Origin: Vitellaria paradoxa
Taxonomy: Eukaryota; Streptophyta; Magnoliopsida; Ericales; Sapotaceae
Assembly: GCA_019916065.1 (NCBI GenBank)
Contig: CM034239.1
Span: 35,922,419-35,986,418, forward strand
Direction of reading: 5' to 3'
Length of the DNA stretch: 64,000 bases
Shown here: one piece after another, positions 34,827-49,200 of the stretch
Layout of the letters: every line of letters starts with the position of its first letter
Numbering within the stretch: the first letter of the stretch is position 1
The notes under the pieces: model-generated
What the model was told of the DNA's origin: nothing
Seen by the model: only the letters and a program-made list of their open reading frames with translations
Databases searched by the model: none
Position numbers and translations under genes: made by a program

Positions 34827-37800
34827 CACATTAACATCTCTACCCGCTCTCTATTTTAGAGAAGGAAAAAGCTTTTCTCACTGAACTTTTTTACCAGAAA
34901 ATGGGACAAGAATGACTCGGGGGCATCATATTATTATAAGTGCATTGAGGTGGTTGTTCCCATCAAAATGATTAGCCCACATTTATGCCACACCATTCTA
35001 GTATAAAATTCTAGAAAAGAATTCTGGTAGTAAAGTATTACACTTTTAGAACACGTTTGTTTGCCAAACTTGAACATGAGATAAGGACATGTTGTTTGTG
35101 GTTCCCACAAAAAAAGTGTTTGATTTGTAACTTTTTTGACTGGACATTGAATCCATTCCGGATTGCATATCCAGTAAATTGTGGGATTAAAAACCCAAGG
35201 GGGGTGTTGTATTACTTATACCCTATTTCCGGATTTGTTTTCCGCCAAAATCTAATGGCTTAAAATTATTTTTTGTTACATCACATGTCAAATCACGTCT
35301 TTTATCTTACTTTATATCTCACAAACCAAACATCAAAAAAATAATCCTACATAAAAAATTAATCTCATGTTATATCCAATACCATATATTATCCTATGAT
35401 AGTACTTACACCCCATCATCCAATCTCTCAAATCAAACAAAGCCTTGGGAAAACACTCATTAGCTCTCCAAACGTAAAGAGCCCTTCTCTACTTTAAAGA
35501 AGCCAATGTAGAGAGCCCCACAGTAGCATTAGATTGAAGGTGTTGCTACAACCATTAGTAAATAAAATAGTCTTGACCAATGGAAAATTCAAATTAGGTG
35601 ATAATCAGATAATAAAAATAGAATTTTAGCAGCGACAGCAATTAACAAGCAAATCACTTACTTTTCATCAATGAACAACTCCACAGCTTTCTCATTTGCT
35701 GCACTAAGAACTCCTGTCATGGTGCCTCCAGCCCGTCCAGCAGCATATGCTAGATCCATGGATGGGTACTTCTCGTTGTCAGGAACTTTAAACGTCAATG
35801 ACCCAAGCCTGCATCATTCATTTCAATTGTTCCAACATAAATGTGAAATTGAAGATGAATTTATAATAGTCTTATGATTCTCATCTCATATGTGTTCGTA
35901 GTGCATGGTCTAATATATCTACACAATAGAATATCAGAGTTATAGGACTAAAGCAAGGACTTCATGAGAAATGATAGGTTCGTTATATGATTATAATTCA
36001 TTGTTCTGCAAATGGCTGATTAACAATCATTGATTCATGTGGAGAATGATAAGAGTATAGACTATGAGCTGAAGCATAGAACTGAGCATGTGCAACGACT
36101 TGTTTATCGGGTGGTAAGTTAGCCAAACTACAAGCAGAATATTGATGATTTTGATCCAGTTATGATACACTGACAAGTGACAACAGATTGAATATGTTCC
36201 TCATCTGCTAGGCAAAATTTGACAGGGAAATGTACAGTTATAAGACTATTCATTAAGCTTGTGATAAAAGAGGGAACCCCCAAGTAAATGCATTATTCCA
36301 TCCATCATTACCATCTGATTTTGTGTATGAAATGCAAACACAAAGTTGTGTATATGAAAACAATAGCATAATGACGTGTCAATTGATTTTTGGTCCCCTC
36401 AAAAATCATCTGATTTAAACTTCAAACTTCTATCTTCCTAAAGTCGTATATAAAATAATATAAATTTAAAGTCTTTTAGATCAAAAGTTCAAACATTAGG
36501 AGATATTTACTTGCAAAGATCAAGGCGGGGCCAGGTGATCTCAGAGCAGTAAATCCTGTCAGGCCAAGATAACGTGTAGAGGATTGGCAAGCGCATATCT
36601 GGCCACCCCAATTGACCCAGGACAGATGAATCCTGGGCAGGAAGAACAAGAAACAGAGACACATAAAGATTCCATGTTGTCAGACTCAGAGAACATGGTT
36701 GCCCAACATATTAAAGCAAAGAAGTTGATAAACAAAATCTTCTCAAAATCTTAAGCATTATACAGGAAGATAGAAAGTACAATGACAGATGAACAAAACC
36801 TGTGTTTCAACCATTGAATGTATGATAGACTGGGGATGAATAACAATTTCAATATTATCATAATCAGCCCCAAAAAGATAGTGGGCTTCAATAACTTCTA
36901 GACCCTGTCAAGAAGAAGCATTTCTCATACACTGAAACAACAAACTTTGAAGTGTACAACAGAGACTACAATATCAGACATTAGATCAAGGGCAATGTTT
37001 CATTAAGAACAAAAAGAAGAAATAAAGAGTAAGGAGAAAGGCAGTGGTACTTGGAACAAAAGATATAGTTAACTCAGAAGATCAAAACCTTATTGAAGAG
37101 AGTAGCAGAGTCAACAGTGATCTTTTTCCCCATATTCCAGTTGGGATGCTTCAAAGCATCAGCCACCTTAACTTCTTTCAATTTATCAACAGGCAAATCC
37201 CTGTCAGTGAAAATAGAATAAATGGTTAGATATGGATTTCAAAAAAATGGACCCATAATTAAAGCACATGATATCAAACTCTCAAAGGGAAATTTACATC
37301 AGGAATACAAGCATGTCTTAGTTTCTAATAAAGTTGTAATCATTATTGTAGCAATCAGGGAAGAAAGGTTAAGTAAAAGCACAATTATAAAAAGTACTAC
37401 AATGTTGAGTTCGCTAGAAAACTTTACATAGAACTTGACTGGTGCTAAAATATTTGCAGCATGTTATATAATCGCATCTCTCTCTTGAACTTTGCAAAGA
37501 ATAAGAGTCAATACTTCAAATGTGTCTGAAATTAAGATGACATACCTGAAAGCACCGCCTGATGCAGTCAAAATAATGCGCCTCAGACCACCCTCTGGCA
37601 AGCCCTGAATACACTGTAAGCAAAGACATATCTTTTAAGCCTTGTAATGGGCTGGCAGTAAATTGAAGCCACGTAATTATAGAATACTCTGCCAAAGGCC
37701 AAAAAGTGTTCTGATACATATTGGAATTCACATAACTGCCTCGTGAACCATTAAATAAGAGCAGCAACAGAGATCCCTGTTTATTATGCAAAACACTTGC

Positions 37801-40197
37801 AATGAATTTACTAATCCTTTTTGGTGCTTTTTCATACCTGGAATATGGCAGAATGCTCTGAATCAGCTGGAAGAATCTTTACTTTATGCTTGTGTGCAAG
37901 AGGTAGGACAAAAGGACCCCCAGCAATTAAAGTCTCTTTATTGGCCAAGGCAATGTCTTTTCCAGCTTCAATTGCAGCCACTGTAGGCTAATAAATTAGA
38001 ACAGCACTACAGTTAATCCAATTCTTAGAAGTAATTTGTCTAGATTTATTAGAAAATTATTGTTTAATAAAGACACATTGTAACATATGCAGATTTGTTA
38101 GCAAACAAAAGCAACTGAAGTTCATTTAGTGAAGATGTTCTAGTGAAGGCAAGCAACCTATTGTTGGCATCTAGTAAGGATTCCCGTGTCTACGCATTGT
38201 ATCTATTGTATCTGTTAAAAGTTATCCCACATCGGCCCATGAGAAAAGTTAATTCTCTTATATAAGAGATTGACTTCCCTTCCCTTCCCTTAATACCTGG
38301 GTTTTAATATTGTGGCCCCTACTCTTATATGTTGTTGGACTTCTTTAATATGGTATCAAAGCGAGTTTTCAATTGGGTCTCACCATAGTCCACGTTGTGC
38401 ATATGTCCATATAGAATAGCGCGAGAGAGGCTGTTAAAAGTTATCCCACGTTGGCCAATGAGAAAAGCTAATTCTCTCATATAAGAGATGGACTTCTCTC
38501 CCTTTAACACCTAGATTTTATGGTTGAGACCCCTACTCTTATACGTTGTTGGGCTTCTTTAATAGTATCCAACATGCTTTGCTTTTACATTGAGTTTTTA
38601 TTATAATATTCCCTTTATGTTCTTTGGTTCACGGCGTTGTGCAGTGCATTCCATTTCTAAAATAGGGCAGGCTGGCAGCTGGATCAAGAACCCGAGTCCT
38701 AGTCAAGGTAAACAGACTTCATTAAGTCTCTTTAAAAAGTTGTACCATTTTTCTAACCAAAAAAAATAATCTCTCGAGGTGTAAAATATTTTTTGGGTGG
38801 CTCTTGTAAATGACAAATTTCTTGGCATAGCAAAGAAATGATCTTAGGAAAGATATATGACATGTAATAACAGCCATAAATATACCTAAAAGTTTGTACA
38901 ACGTCAATACAAGACAGAAGATCTCCCACATAATATTTCCACTTGTCTTCATCCATAAGAAAAAAGGTCATTTGCCACCAACTGAAGTTCAAATAAATTT
39001 GCATCAAGAAAAATTTGAATTTGCAATCCAAGTTCATAACTTGTTAATCTTTCTAGATTATTAATCCTATATAAATGTCAATTGGCAGTTGGAAAAAAAA
39101 AAAAAGGGATGCATATAGTGTCAACAGGCAATTGGTTTGAAAAAAAAAAAAAGGCTTCTTGGGTAAGATAATAACATGCGAATAAAATAATCCATTTGTC
39201 ATGCTTCTCTTTGTACATCAATTACATGACCCATTTCACAAAAATAATCAAACTAAAACCACAATATCTCGTTATTATGATTAGAGATAAGCTTTAACAT
39301 TCTAGCTAAAATGGTCTAAAATGGAATATAAGAGGAAAAAATTTTGAAGCAAAAAAGATTTTAAGAATTTACCTTCAAACCCGCACAGCCTACTATTCCT
39401 GTGACTACAGTAACAGCATCTGGGTGGCGAGCAACCTGAAATCAGATATTGCATAATATCCATTTAGTAATTAAAATAGCTTGCATTACCAAAACAAGAA
39501 GTGAGGAGTTGGGAAACCAGATGGTGGCTCACCTCAACTACACCCTGCTCTCCAGGAATAATTTCAGGCTTGTCTTCAAATTCAGACAAAGCCTCTCTGA
39601 GTTCATCAACCACGGATTCATTCCTAACAGCAACTAACTGTGGTTTGAATGACTTGACCTGCATTATGGAAATTTTTTATCAACAACATCCATGGTGATA
39701 TAAAACCCTTTAGCTGGTATAATATTACAGTTGATGACACTAGTGAAAATTAAACTAGGAGTGCATTCTAAGAGGGACTGGCACACGCAAAACACATTGC
39801 TGCATCATGATAATATATGGAATAATAATATTTAAAAATTAGAAATAAAAGAAAACATTATCTACTGAGAACTGGTTATTAGAATGCCACAGCCAATCTC
39901 TTATAACTCTCTAATCTACTTTGATTGGGCTTCCACTTCTTTCTTCCCTTTATACACATGCAGTATAGGAATTTAATAACAAAGACATGCAACGCCAGAT
40001 GCATTTAAATTTTTTCCATGGGAAAGTATCTCAAAAAATTTTAGAAAAAGGGACCTAAAATTGATGGATTCGCAAAGCAGTACTCGCCTTTTAAGATATG
40101 GTTGGGTTAGCGCCAGTAAGTTCTAACTGGGGTCAAGATTTAGTAGCTCCAATACAAGAACAACCAAAAAAATGTTTATTTGGTCATGGTCTTTCCC

Positions 40198-40253
<56 letters not shown>

Positions 40254-43200
40254 CAGTTCTAAACAACCAAAAAAATTGTTTATTTGGTCATGGTCTTTCC
40301 CGTGTGTGAGGCAGTTCTAATACCAGAGTTTTACAATTTGAAAATGCAAGGACTTTTACAATACTACAAAACACTAGAAACTAATGGGTTGGTCACCTGA
40401 TCAGCAAGAAGGGTCACATTTGAACCCGCAGCCAGTGCCACAATCCTGAACTTATCTGGGTTCTCTGCAACAATGTCCAGTGTCTGTGAAGCAACAACTT
40501 ATGAATGTCAGCAATTGAAGAAAGTCAAAAACAAAGCAGACGTGCTTAATACTTGTTTGACCAGAAAAATAGAAGATAGCTTTTTTGTTGTGAGTAACAT
40601 GAAGCCAGAAAAATGGAAAGGATAATAGGAATGAAATTGGGTCTTCCATTTTCAATAAGTACTTAAATATTTAAGCAGCAGTAATGAAATTTTAGAAAAG
40701 CACAAAATGCAACGAAAATACATCATATGCTGTGAAGGAATTGCAGAAAGTAGAAAACTTCTCATGACTTTATTTTAGTGGTGGCAAATTCAACCCGTAC
40801 CCATGAACCCGCACAATGAAATCAGAGTTAAATAGTTTTGGGTCAATTAAAATAATTAAACGGATCTAATTGGGTCAAAGATAAAATATCCAAATATTAA
40901 GTGGGTTTAATTGGGTTATAATACAACCTATTAACACCGCCACTAAAATCAAGCTATCTCTTTCTCTCACACATGCAAACCACCAACTCGACCGTCACAT
41001 TCGACTCATTCTTCTTTGCACATAAGAGAGGGCGAACACTTGCTTTCGATTCTCTCAGTTTTGGCAGAGAGCAAATTGAGGAAGAAAGTGGAGACAGAAT
41101 TTGGAGGAGCGCTAGGGCACAATTTTTTTTTTTTTGTTTTAGTTCTTCATTCATATCGCCATTCCACCAAACAGTGAGTTCCCTTTCTCGCAATCAAACT
41201 GGTCTTTACCGCCGCATTGCCGCTGGATTTGTAATTTGTTGCGCTTCGTGTGTGTACAAGGACATCGACTGTGTACAAAAGGGATTAACAAAAATACTTA
41301 CAGACAACACTCTCTTTCTAAGTATTTTTAGTGCATTTTCATCTTGTTATATAGATAGTGCATTTTCATCTTGTTATATAGATAGTGCATTTTCAGTGCA
41401 ATTTCTCATTTTAAGTTTGCTTTTCTTTTGTCAATAAGAAATCAAGTGTTGTGTTAGGTTACCAAAAATGAGTTGAGTGAACATATTTTGTCACATTGGT
41501 GTATTGAATTTTCATATTTTTGCAATTGATGGTTTGAGATAATCTAGCACTTGATCTTCCGAGGCGAATGTGAAGTTAAAGTTGTCCTCCATTTTTCCCT
41601 TGAAGTTGATGGAGGTAATTAATTAAAGACTATGTAATTTAGGGTATTATGCTATTTCACAGTCACTGTGCCATCCTATTGGCATAGCTTCGAAATGGAA
41701 CAAAAGCTTATCTTACTACTGCCAAGTACAGCTGGCAAATGGACGGGTTAGGACAAGTTTGGATTGGGTCATAAGAGGTTATGACTAAACGGGTTGAACC
41801 CCATTATAGTCATTTAATAACTAGTCATTATTGGGCGGCTTGGATATGAGTTACATCAAACTCGTGAACCCAAAGTTAACCCGTTCAAAAATTAAACTAA
41901 TAAAATGAAAATAGATTCATTATTTTATACCAAGCTATATCACTAACATACCAATAATTTTTTATCTTTTATTTCTTGCAAAACAATTCCCAAAGAGAAC
42001 CTTGAGAAGCAAGAAAGAAGACTCTGTATCCAAAAATTTTGTATTCATACCATCGAAATCACTTGCTCAGTTTCTATAAAGCTTGTCTCAGTTTGAAAGA
42101 CAAAAATTTACATAAGAGAGGAGTAGGCCAAAAGAATTCTTGTTGGGTTTATCTTGATATGTCCCTGTGTTTCTAGATACTCTGACTTTGTTTCATTCCC
42201 CTTCCATTCTGTTCATCTCTGAAGAAAAATAAATCCTCTCACCTTTTTCAAAATTATATTTAAAAAAGATGAGAAGCAAGAAAAAGACTCTGTATCCAAA
42301 AATTTTACATTCATACCATCAAAATCACTTGCTCAGTTTCTATAAAGCTTGTCTCAGTTTGAAAGACAAAATTTTACAAAAGAGAGGAATAGGCCAAAAG
42401 AATTCTTGTTGGGTTTATCTTGATATGTCCTTGTGTTTCTAAATGCTCTCAATTCATTTCCTTCCCCTTCCATTCTGTTCAACTCCAGAAAAAAATAAAT
42501 CCTCTCATCTTTTTCAAAATTATATTAAAAAAAGATCAGAATAAAACTCCACAGCATTCAATACATAGTGAATATATATATATATATATAACAAAGAAGA
42601 TAGTATTAACATAAAAATATTGTTTGCAGTGAAGGATTGCCTTGTGAATTGAGCTTTTAAAACTCCAAACATCTATAGAATAAGATGGACTTAGTTGTGA
42701 TAGATGGCTCCAATTTCTGTACTACTTTTTTTTTTCCAATTTTTTTCAGAATTTGTTGAACCTTGTGGAGGACATGGTTAGGTGAACCATTCCAGTTCTT
42801 CACTCCCAGCAAAGCTTTTCCCTAAATATCATAAACTCTAAAGCTTCTTCTAATAAAATTCTGTTTGATGATTTTCCCCACTTCTTGAGGAACTGCCAAT
42901 GGTTTCAATCAGCTGAGCAAGCTCTTTTGTGATAGAATTGAAGACAACTTTCAAATGGTATGTATGTATAAAATATACAAGAAAACTCACCTAGTAATAA
43001 AAAGGAATGTAAGAACTTGCGTCAAACTAGCACCTATAACTTCAAAATTCTCTGTTAGCTCTTCCTCCACTTCATCCAAATCTTTTAAAATAATATCCAA
43101 AATATAAAAGGATAAGAAAAATTATTAATTGACAAGTAACTAATGTCAATAATTAAATTTGACCATATTTTCTTACCGACTAAACCATAAACCCAGTCGC

Positions 43201-46200
43201 GAGTACATTACAATGGCTCCACATTCATTGTCATAATGGAAGAACGATATTTATCAATTAATTGCAATTGATAGAATGCACTGCGAAACAATAAAGTACA
43301 TTTAAGCATGAGATATTTTGAGTTCCATCTCATAGGCACATCTTGTAGTATTTTCTTTCTACACATCAAAGACATCCGTGAAATTCATTCAGCAAATCTA
43401 ATTTTTATCCCTTCTAAACCTCTAACATATTTTACACTTTCTCAGATAGTAGGTATAGCTTCGTCAACAACTTTCAATCCTACTTCTACAATTAAATTTA
43501 AGATGTGTGCACATAAGTGTACATGGAAAAAAAAAATCGCCATAACACACTGTATCCGTCAAGCTAAGATAGCACCTCAATACATCGATTCATCCATCAT
43601 GACATGATACATTATCCAATGTAAGGCTGAAAATTTTTTTGTCAATGTCCCATTCTTTTAATAAATGAATAAACTCTTTCAACCAAAATTGAACCATTAT
43701 GTGATAGTGGCACATGATGAAAATTCGAGATTTTTTTTGTAACATCCAACCATTATCAACATAGTGGACTATGAGAGCCAAATACCCATCAGTCGTAAGA
43801 GACGATCACAGATCTGATGTCAAACATATCCCACTTGGAATTGATTCCAATATGTGTTTCAATTTCTACTTCCATCTTCCATAAACATTTAACGCATCAG
43901 CCTTTGCAGTGTTTCTTGTAATGGATTTTACACTTAGATTTAAATAGCAATGCAAATCCCTAACTCCTTCACGCTCTACAAACATAAAAGGATAGTTCTA
44001 TTTGATTTTCATTATGGCTATTTTTTTCAAAGTATACATCTTAATTTAACTCTACAAAACGATAAGAATCATGGGACTGCCTTTTGGAGCAAACACTAAT
44101 ATGGCGTAACAAATTTGTGGTGCCTGTTTTTGAATTTGCAATATACTCAAGCTCACATTTCTAACACTTAGGGCTTGATTGGACGCAACTAAAATTCTGA
44201 GAAATGATTTATGAAGGGTGTATAAGATAGTAAAGGAGTATTATTTATGGAGGGTGGGCCTACATTGATGTGATATTTATAAAAGGGATGATAAATAGTA
44301 CTTGGTTTGGATGGTTTTCTAAAATAAGTGTATAAGGATGGGTGTATGATGTAAAAAACTTTCAAATAACTCTTTTACCCTTGTGCAGTCCCAAAATTAA
44401 TTATATGTTTATGTTAATTATATAATTTGAAAACCAACTAGTACAAATTAATTTTAGACAAATTAATTATAAATAAATTATGTTATTAATAATATATTTT
44501 TGAATCACACAACCCCCTATTTGAAAAAAAAATTATATTTTTTTTTATAAATATAATTTTTTAATACATTTTTCCATTAGAAAAAAATAAAAATTTATTT
44601 CTAATATATAAAATACATTTTGTAGGTGAGAAGGGAAGGAGGATGAGAAGGGGCAAAATCGACCAATTTACTCCATGACAAGGGGGTAATTTTTGGAGAG
44701 CTCAAACCCTCTCCAAAAATAATACACTTTCTCCCAAGATTAAGGAGGCCGGATGATTTTTAGAGGGGAAAAATTTTGCTTCCCAAACCATGCAAAAACC
44801 ATCACATCAAAGCTTATACAGGAGTATTATTTATGGAGGCTACCTTTTGCAGCATCCAATTAGGCAGTTAGCCCTTAGTTTCCCATCAGCACCAATAGGC
44901 AATTTTTCAAAATTATCCCATAATATAGAAGTAGATCTCCTAGTACGTTTTGAAGTAGCAATAAAGCTTTGTGCTACATGCTCATCACTATTTTCCTGCA
45001 TCTCAACGTCTCTACTAGAATGTAGCTACCACAATTATAATTTATTTGTCAAAATTTTTGAGACTTTGCTAGTAAGTGTGAAGTGGTGCATGATATACAA
45101 TCTTGTGCTTCACTCTTATTGAAAGTCTCTTCTTCTTCTTATCCATTTTTTCCCCTTATGATATATGGTGATTGATCGTTTAATAATTTATTTGTTAAAA
45201 TTTTTGAGACTTTCTTGTTAAGTGATGATGTGGTGCATGATATACAATCTTTGTACTTCAATCTTTATGCTTATCCATTTTTTCCCCTAATGATATGTGG
45301 TGATTGATTGTTTTGAGTTGTATGCTCTGCATTGGAATCGAATGGGTTTTCTTGCTTTCTTTTTTTTTTGGGTTAGATATATCAAATATGAAAATGGGTT
45401 CCATTTCTCATAGCAAATTGAGAGCTAATATTTGATGGGTATTCTTGTTTTTGTACACATATATTTTCTTTCATCAATATACTTTATGATCTTACCTTAA
45501 AAAAATAAATAAATAAAACATATCACAAATGAAAAGAAGTTAAAAAAAAAAAGGCCTTACTTTGCTGACTATGAGTTAGAAGTAAGATTGAAATACAAAG
45601 ATTGTATACCACGCACCACTTTACCACTTACAAGGAAACCAAACCAAACCAAACCAAGCCTTTTCCCACTAGGTGGGGTCGGCTATATGAATTTAACGAC
45701 GCCAATCAAATTTGTTTAGGACCATGTCCTCCGTTAGATCCAAGTAGGTAAGGTCATGTTTAATAGTTTCTTTCCAGCTTCTCTTGGGTCTTCCTCTTCT
45801 TCTTCTACTCCTGGCAATCTCCATACTTTCACACCTTCTAACAGGTGCCTCCGTTGGACGCCTTCTAACATGGCCAAACCATCTTAATCGATTTTCTCTC
45901 ATTTTATCTTCAATCAGTGATATTCCTACTTTATCCCTAATCTCCTCGTCCCTAATCCTATCTCTTCTTGTAATCTCGCACATCCATCTTAGCATTCTCA
46001 TATCCGCAACTACCATCTTCTGAACATGATTATACTTTACTGCCCAACACTCTGATCCATATAGCAACGCTGGTCTTACCGCCACCTTATAATACTTTCC
46101 TTTCACCTTAAGGGGGACTTTTCGATCGCACAAGACCCTCGAAACACTCCTCCATTTGGTCCACCCGGCCTGAATCCTGTGACTTACATTAGTATTAATC

Positions 46201-49200
46201 CCTCCATCTTGTTGCACCATAAATCCAAGGCACCTAAAGTTTTCTTTCTCTATAATCTTTTGTGTGCCTAAACTTATTTCTATGCTACCAGTCACTCTAC
46301 TTTGACTAAACTTGCATTCCATATATTCTGTTTTGTATCGACTTAGCCTAAACCCTTTTGTCTCTAACATTTCCCGTCACAATTCTAGCTTAGCATTCAC
46401 TCCTTCTCTCATCTCATCTACTAAAATAATATCATTTGCAAATAGTAGACAGCACAGTACCTCATCCTAAATATGTCTTGTAATCTCATCCATAACTAGA
46501 GCAAACAAGTACGGGCTTAACGCTAAGCCTTGGTGTAGACCAATCGTGATAGGAAACTCTTTAGTCTCTCCGCTAGTCGTTCGTATAGATGTCATAACTC
46601 TATCATACATGTCCTTTATCACCTCAATATATGCAACACACGCTCCTTTCTTTTCCAATACTCTCCATCGAATCTCACTAAGAACCTGATCGTAGGCCTT
46701 CTCTAAATTAATGAATACCATATGTAATTTTTTTTAACCTTCTCTATACTATTCTATTAACCTCCTCAAGAGAAAAATAGCCTCCATGGTTGATATCCCA
46801 GGTATAAAACCAAATTGATTCTCTGAAACGTTTGTTGTCCTTCTTAGTCTTCTCTAAATAACTCTCTCCCATAATTTCATTGTATGGCTCATCAATTTAA
46901 TCCCGCGGTAGTTCGCACAGTTCTGAATATCTCCTTTGTTCTTGTATATCGGTATAAGAATACTTTTCCTCCATGCGTCAGGCATCTTCTTGCTCTTTAG
47001 CACTACATTAAAAAGTTTTGTCAACCAACTTATACCACACTCCCCTAGGCACCTCTAAACCTCAATAGGGATACCATCTGGCCCAACCGCTTTCCTATAC
47101 CACTTACAAGAAAAATCTCAAAAATTTTAACAAACAAATTTATTATTGTGATAGCTACATTCTAGTAGAGACGTTGTGAGCATATAGTACAAAACTTTAC
47201 TACTACTTCAAAACGTACTAGCCACTAAGGGATCCACTTCTATATTACAGGATAATTTTAAAAAATTGTCTGTTGGTGCTGATAGGAAACTAAGGGCTTA
47301 AGTGTTAGAAATGTAAGCCTAAGTATATTGCAAATTCAAAAATAGGGGCACCACAAATTGAATACGCCATATTGGTGTTTGCCCTAAAAAAGAGTCCGAT
47401 GATTCTCATCATTCTGTGGAGCTAATTGAAGATGTATACCGGGAAAAAAATAGCCACAATGACAATCAAATAGAACTATAATTTTATGCTTGTGGAGCAT
47501 GAAGGAATCAAGGATTTGCATTGCTATTTAAATCTAAGTGTAAAACCCATTACAAGAAGCACTGCAAAGGCTGATGTGTTGAAGGTTTATGGAAGAGAGA
47601 AGCAGAAATTGAAACACATATTGGAATCAATTCCATGTGGGATATGATTAACATCACATCTATGATAATCTCTTCCGACTGATGGGTATTTAGCTCTCAC
47701 AGCCCACTATGTTGATGGGTATTTGACTAGGTGTTATAAAAAACGACCTTGAATTTTTGTCATGTGCTACCACCACATAATGGTTCAATTCTGACTAAAA
47801 GAGTTATCCATTTATAAAAGAGTGGAACACTGACAAAAAAATTTCAGTCTTACATTTGGATAATGCATAATGCAGTTATGGGCTAATTGATGTGTTGAAG
47901 AGCCATCTTAGCTTGACTGATACATTAGTGTGTTATGATGGTTTTTTCCATGTACGCGCACAGATCTCAAATTTAGTTGTACAAGCATGATTGAAAGTTA
48001 TCAATTACGCTATACATAATATATGAGAAAGTGTAAAATATGTTGACGTTCGGAAGAGAGGAAAATTAGATTTGCTCAATGCATTTCACAAATTACTTTG
48101 ATGTGTAACAAGAAACTACAACAAGATGTGCCTATGAGATGGAACTCAACATATCTCATGCTTAAATGTGCTTTATTGTTTCGCTGTGCATTCTATCAGT
48201 TGCAGTAATATCGTTCTTCCATTATGCCAAAGAATGTGGAAACGTTATGCACTCGCAACTAGTTTTATGGTTTAGGAGGCAGGAAAATATGGTTAAATTT
48301 AATTATTAACATTAGTTACCTATCCATCAATAATTTTTCTTATCTTTTTATAATTTGAATTTTATTTTAGAAGATTTGGATGAAGAGGACGAAGAGCTAA
48401 CAAAAAATTTTGAAGTTATAGTTGCTAGAGTTGATGCCAATTCTAACATTCCTCCTCTTTACTAGATGAGTCGTCTTGTATATTTTATATATACATAGCA
48501 TTTGATAGGTCTCTTCAATTCCATTAAGAAAAACTTGTCCAGCTGATAGAAACTGTTAGTGTCTTTCTGTTGGCAATTCCTTTGTTTGTAATTTGCACTA
48601 AGTTTTTAGAAAATGTCACAAGTTAGTTGTAAATGGTCCACTAATACAAATCAAAGTATGTTAGTGTATCATAGAAAAGGTTGGGAGAAGAACAGTTGTA
48701 GACAAGAATGTGTTTGTGCTCCAACCTAATGGTCACAAAAGCAAAGTTTACATCATAGGGATCAATCAACAAGATAAGCAGCGGCTTTGCTCATTACTTG
48801 GCTTCCACTTGGGTGAATTGCCAGTTAAATATTTGGGGGTACCTCTCATCTCCACAAAGTTCAAGTATGATGATTGTAAAGGCCTTATTGATAAGATAAC
48901 AAACGGAGCTAAGAGCTGGACATCCAAATGCCTCTCATATGCTGGAAGACTAATCCTAGTTCAAGCTATCCTCTTTAGCATTCAAGTTTTTTGGAGTATG
49001 CACTTTATTCTCCCCAAGAATGTTAGTAATATGCTGGAGCAAACTTTGCAAAGATTCCTATGGTCAGGTGCAGAACTTAAGAAAGGAGGATGCAAGGTAG
49101 CATGGGAAGAAGTTTGTCTCCCAAAATGTGAAGGAGGCCTTGGTATATGAAAGCTCCAAGATTGGAACAAAGCTGCCATATTGAGGCATCTATGGGCCAT

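Larger units (their letters stand above)
41727..45110 (-). mobile_element. hAT (Ac-like) transposon, left copy of a head-to-head pair
   Basis: The outer end begins TACAGCTGGCAAATGGACGG (41727), an hAT-like terminus. Reading on the minus strand there is an N-terminal part (45100-44880). Then comes a BED-zinc-finger-like segment ([16 protein letters not shown], interrupted by a 697-bp insertion, then [20 protein letters not shown]). The RNase-H-like core at 43781-43590 contains [21 protein letters not shown]. Later frames are broken by many stops. Near its outer end a 266-bp block is tandemly duplicated (42004-42269, 42270-42535). The copy is the reverse complement of the right copy, with which it forms a long inverted repeat. 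No functional transposase remains. Confidence 0.8.

Noticed and set aside
34488..34829. 113-codon frame with a Ser-Leu run
   Set aside because: Translation of the (GA)n and poly-A tracts.
37089..37200. DXR ATLFNK instead of the bacterial ATMMNK motif, suspected lesion
   Set aside because: From memory, plant DXR proteins normally have Phe here, so it is not a mutation.
40973..41437. 154-codon plus-strand frame in DXR intron 2
   Set aside because: Opposite to DXR, Phe/Ser-rich, includes a 27-bp tandem repeat, no recognised domain.
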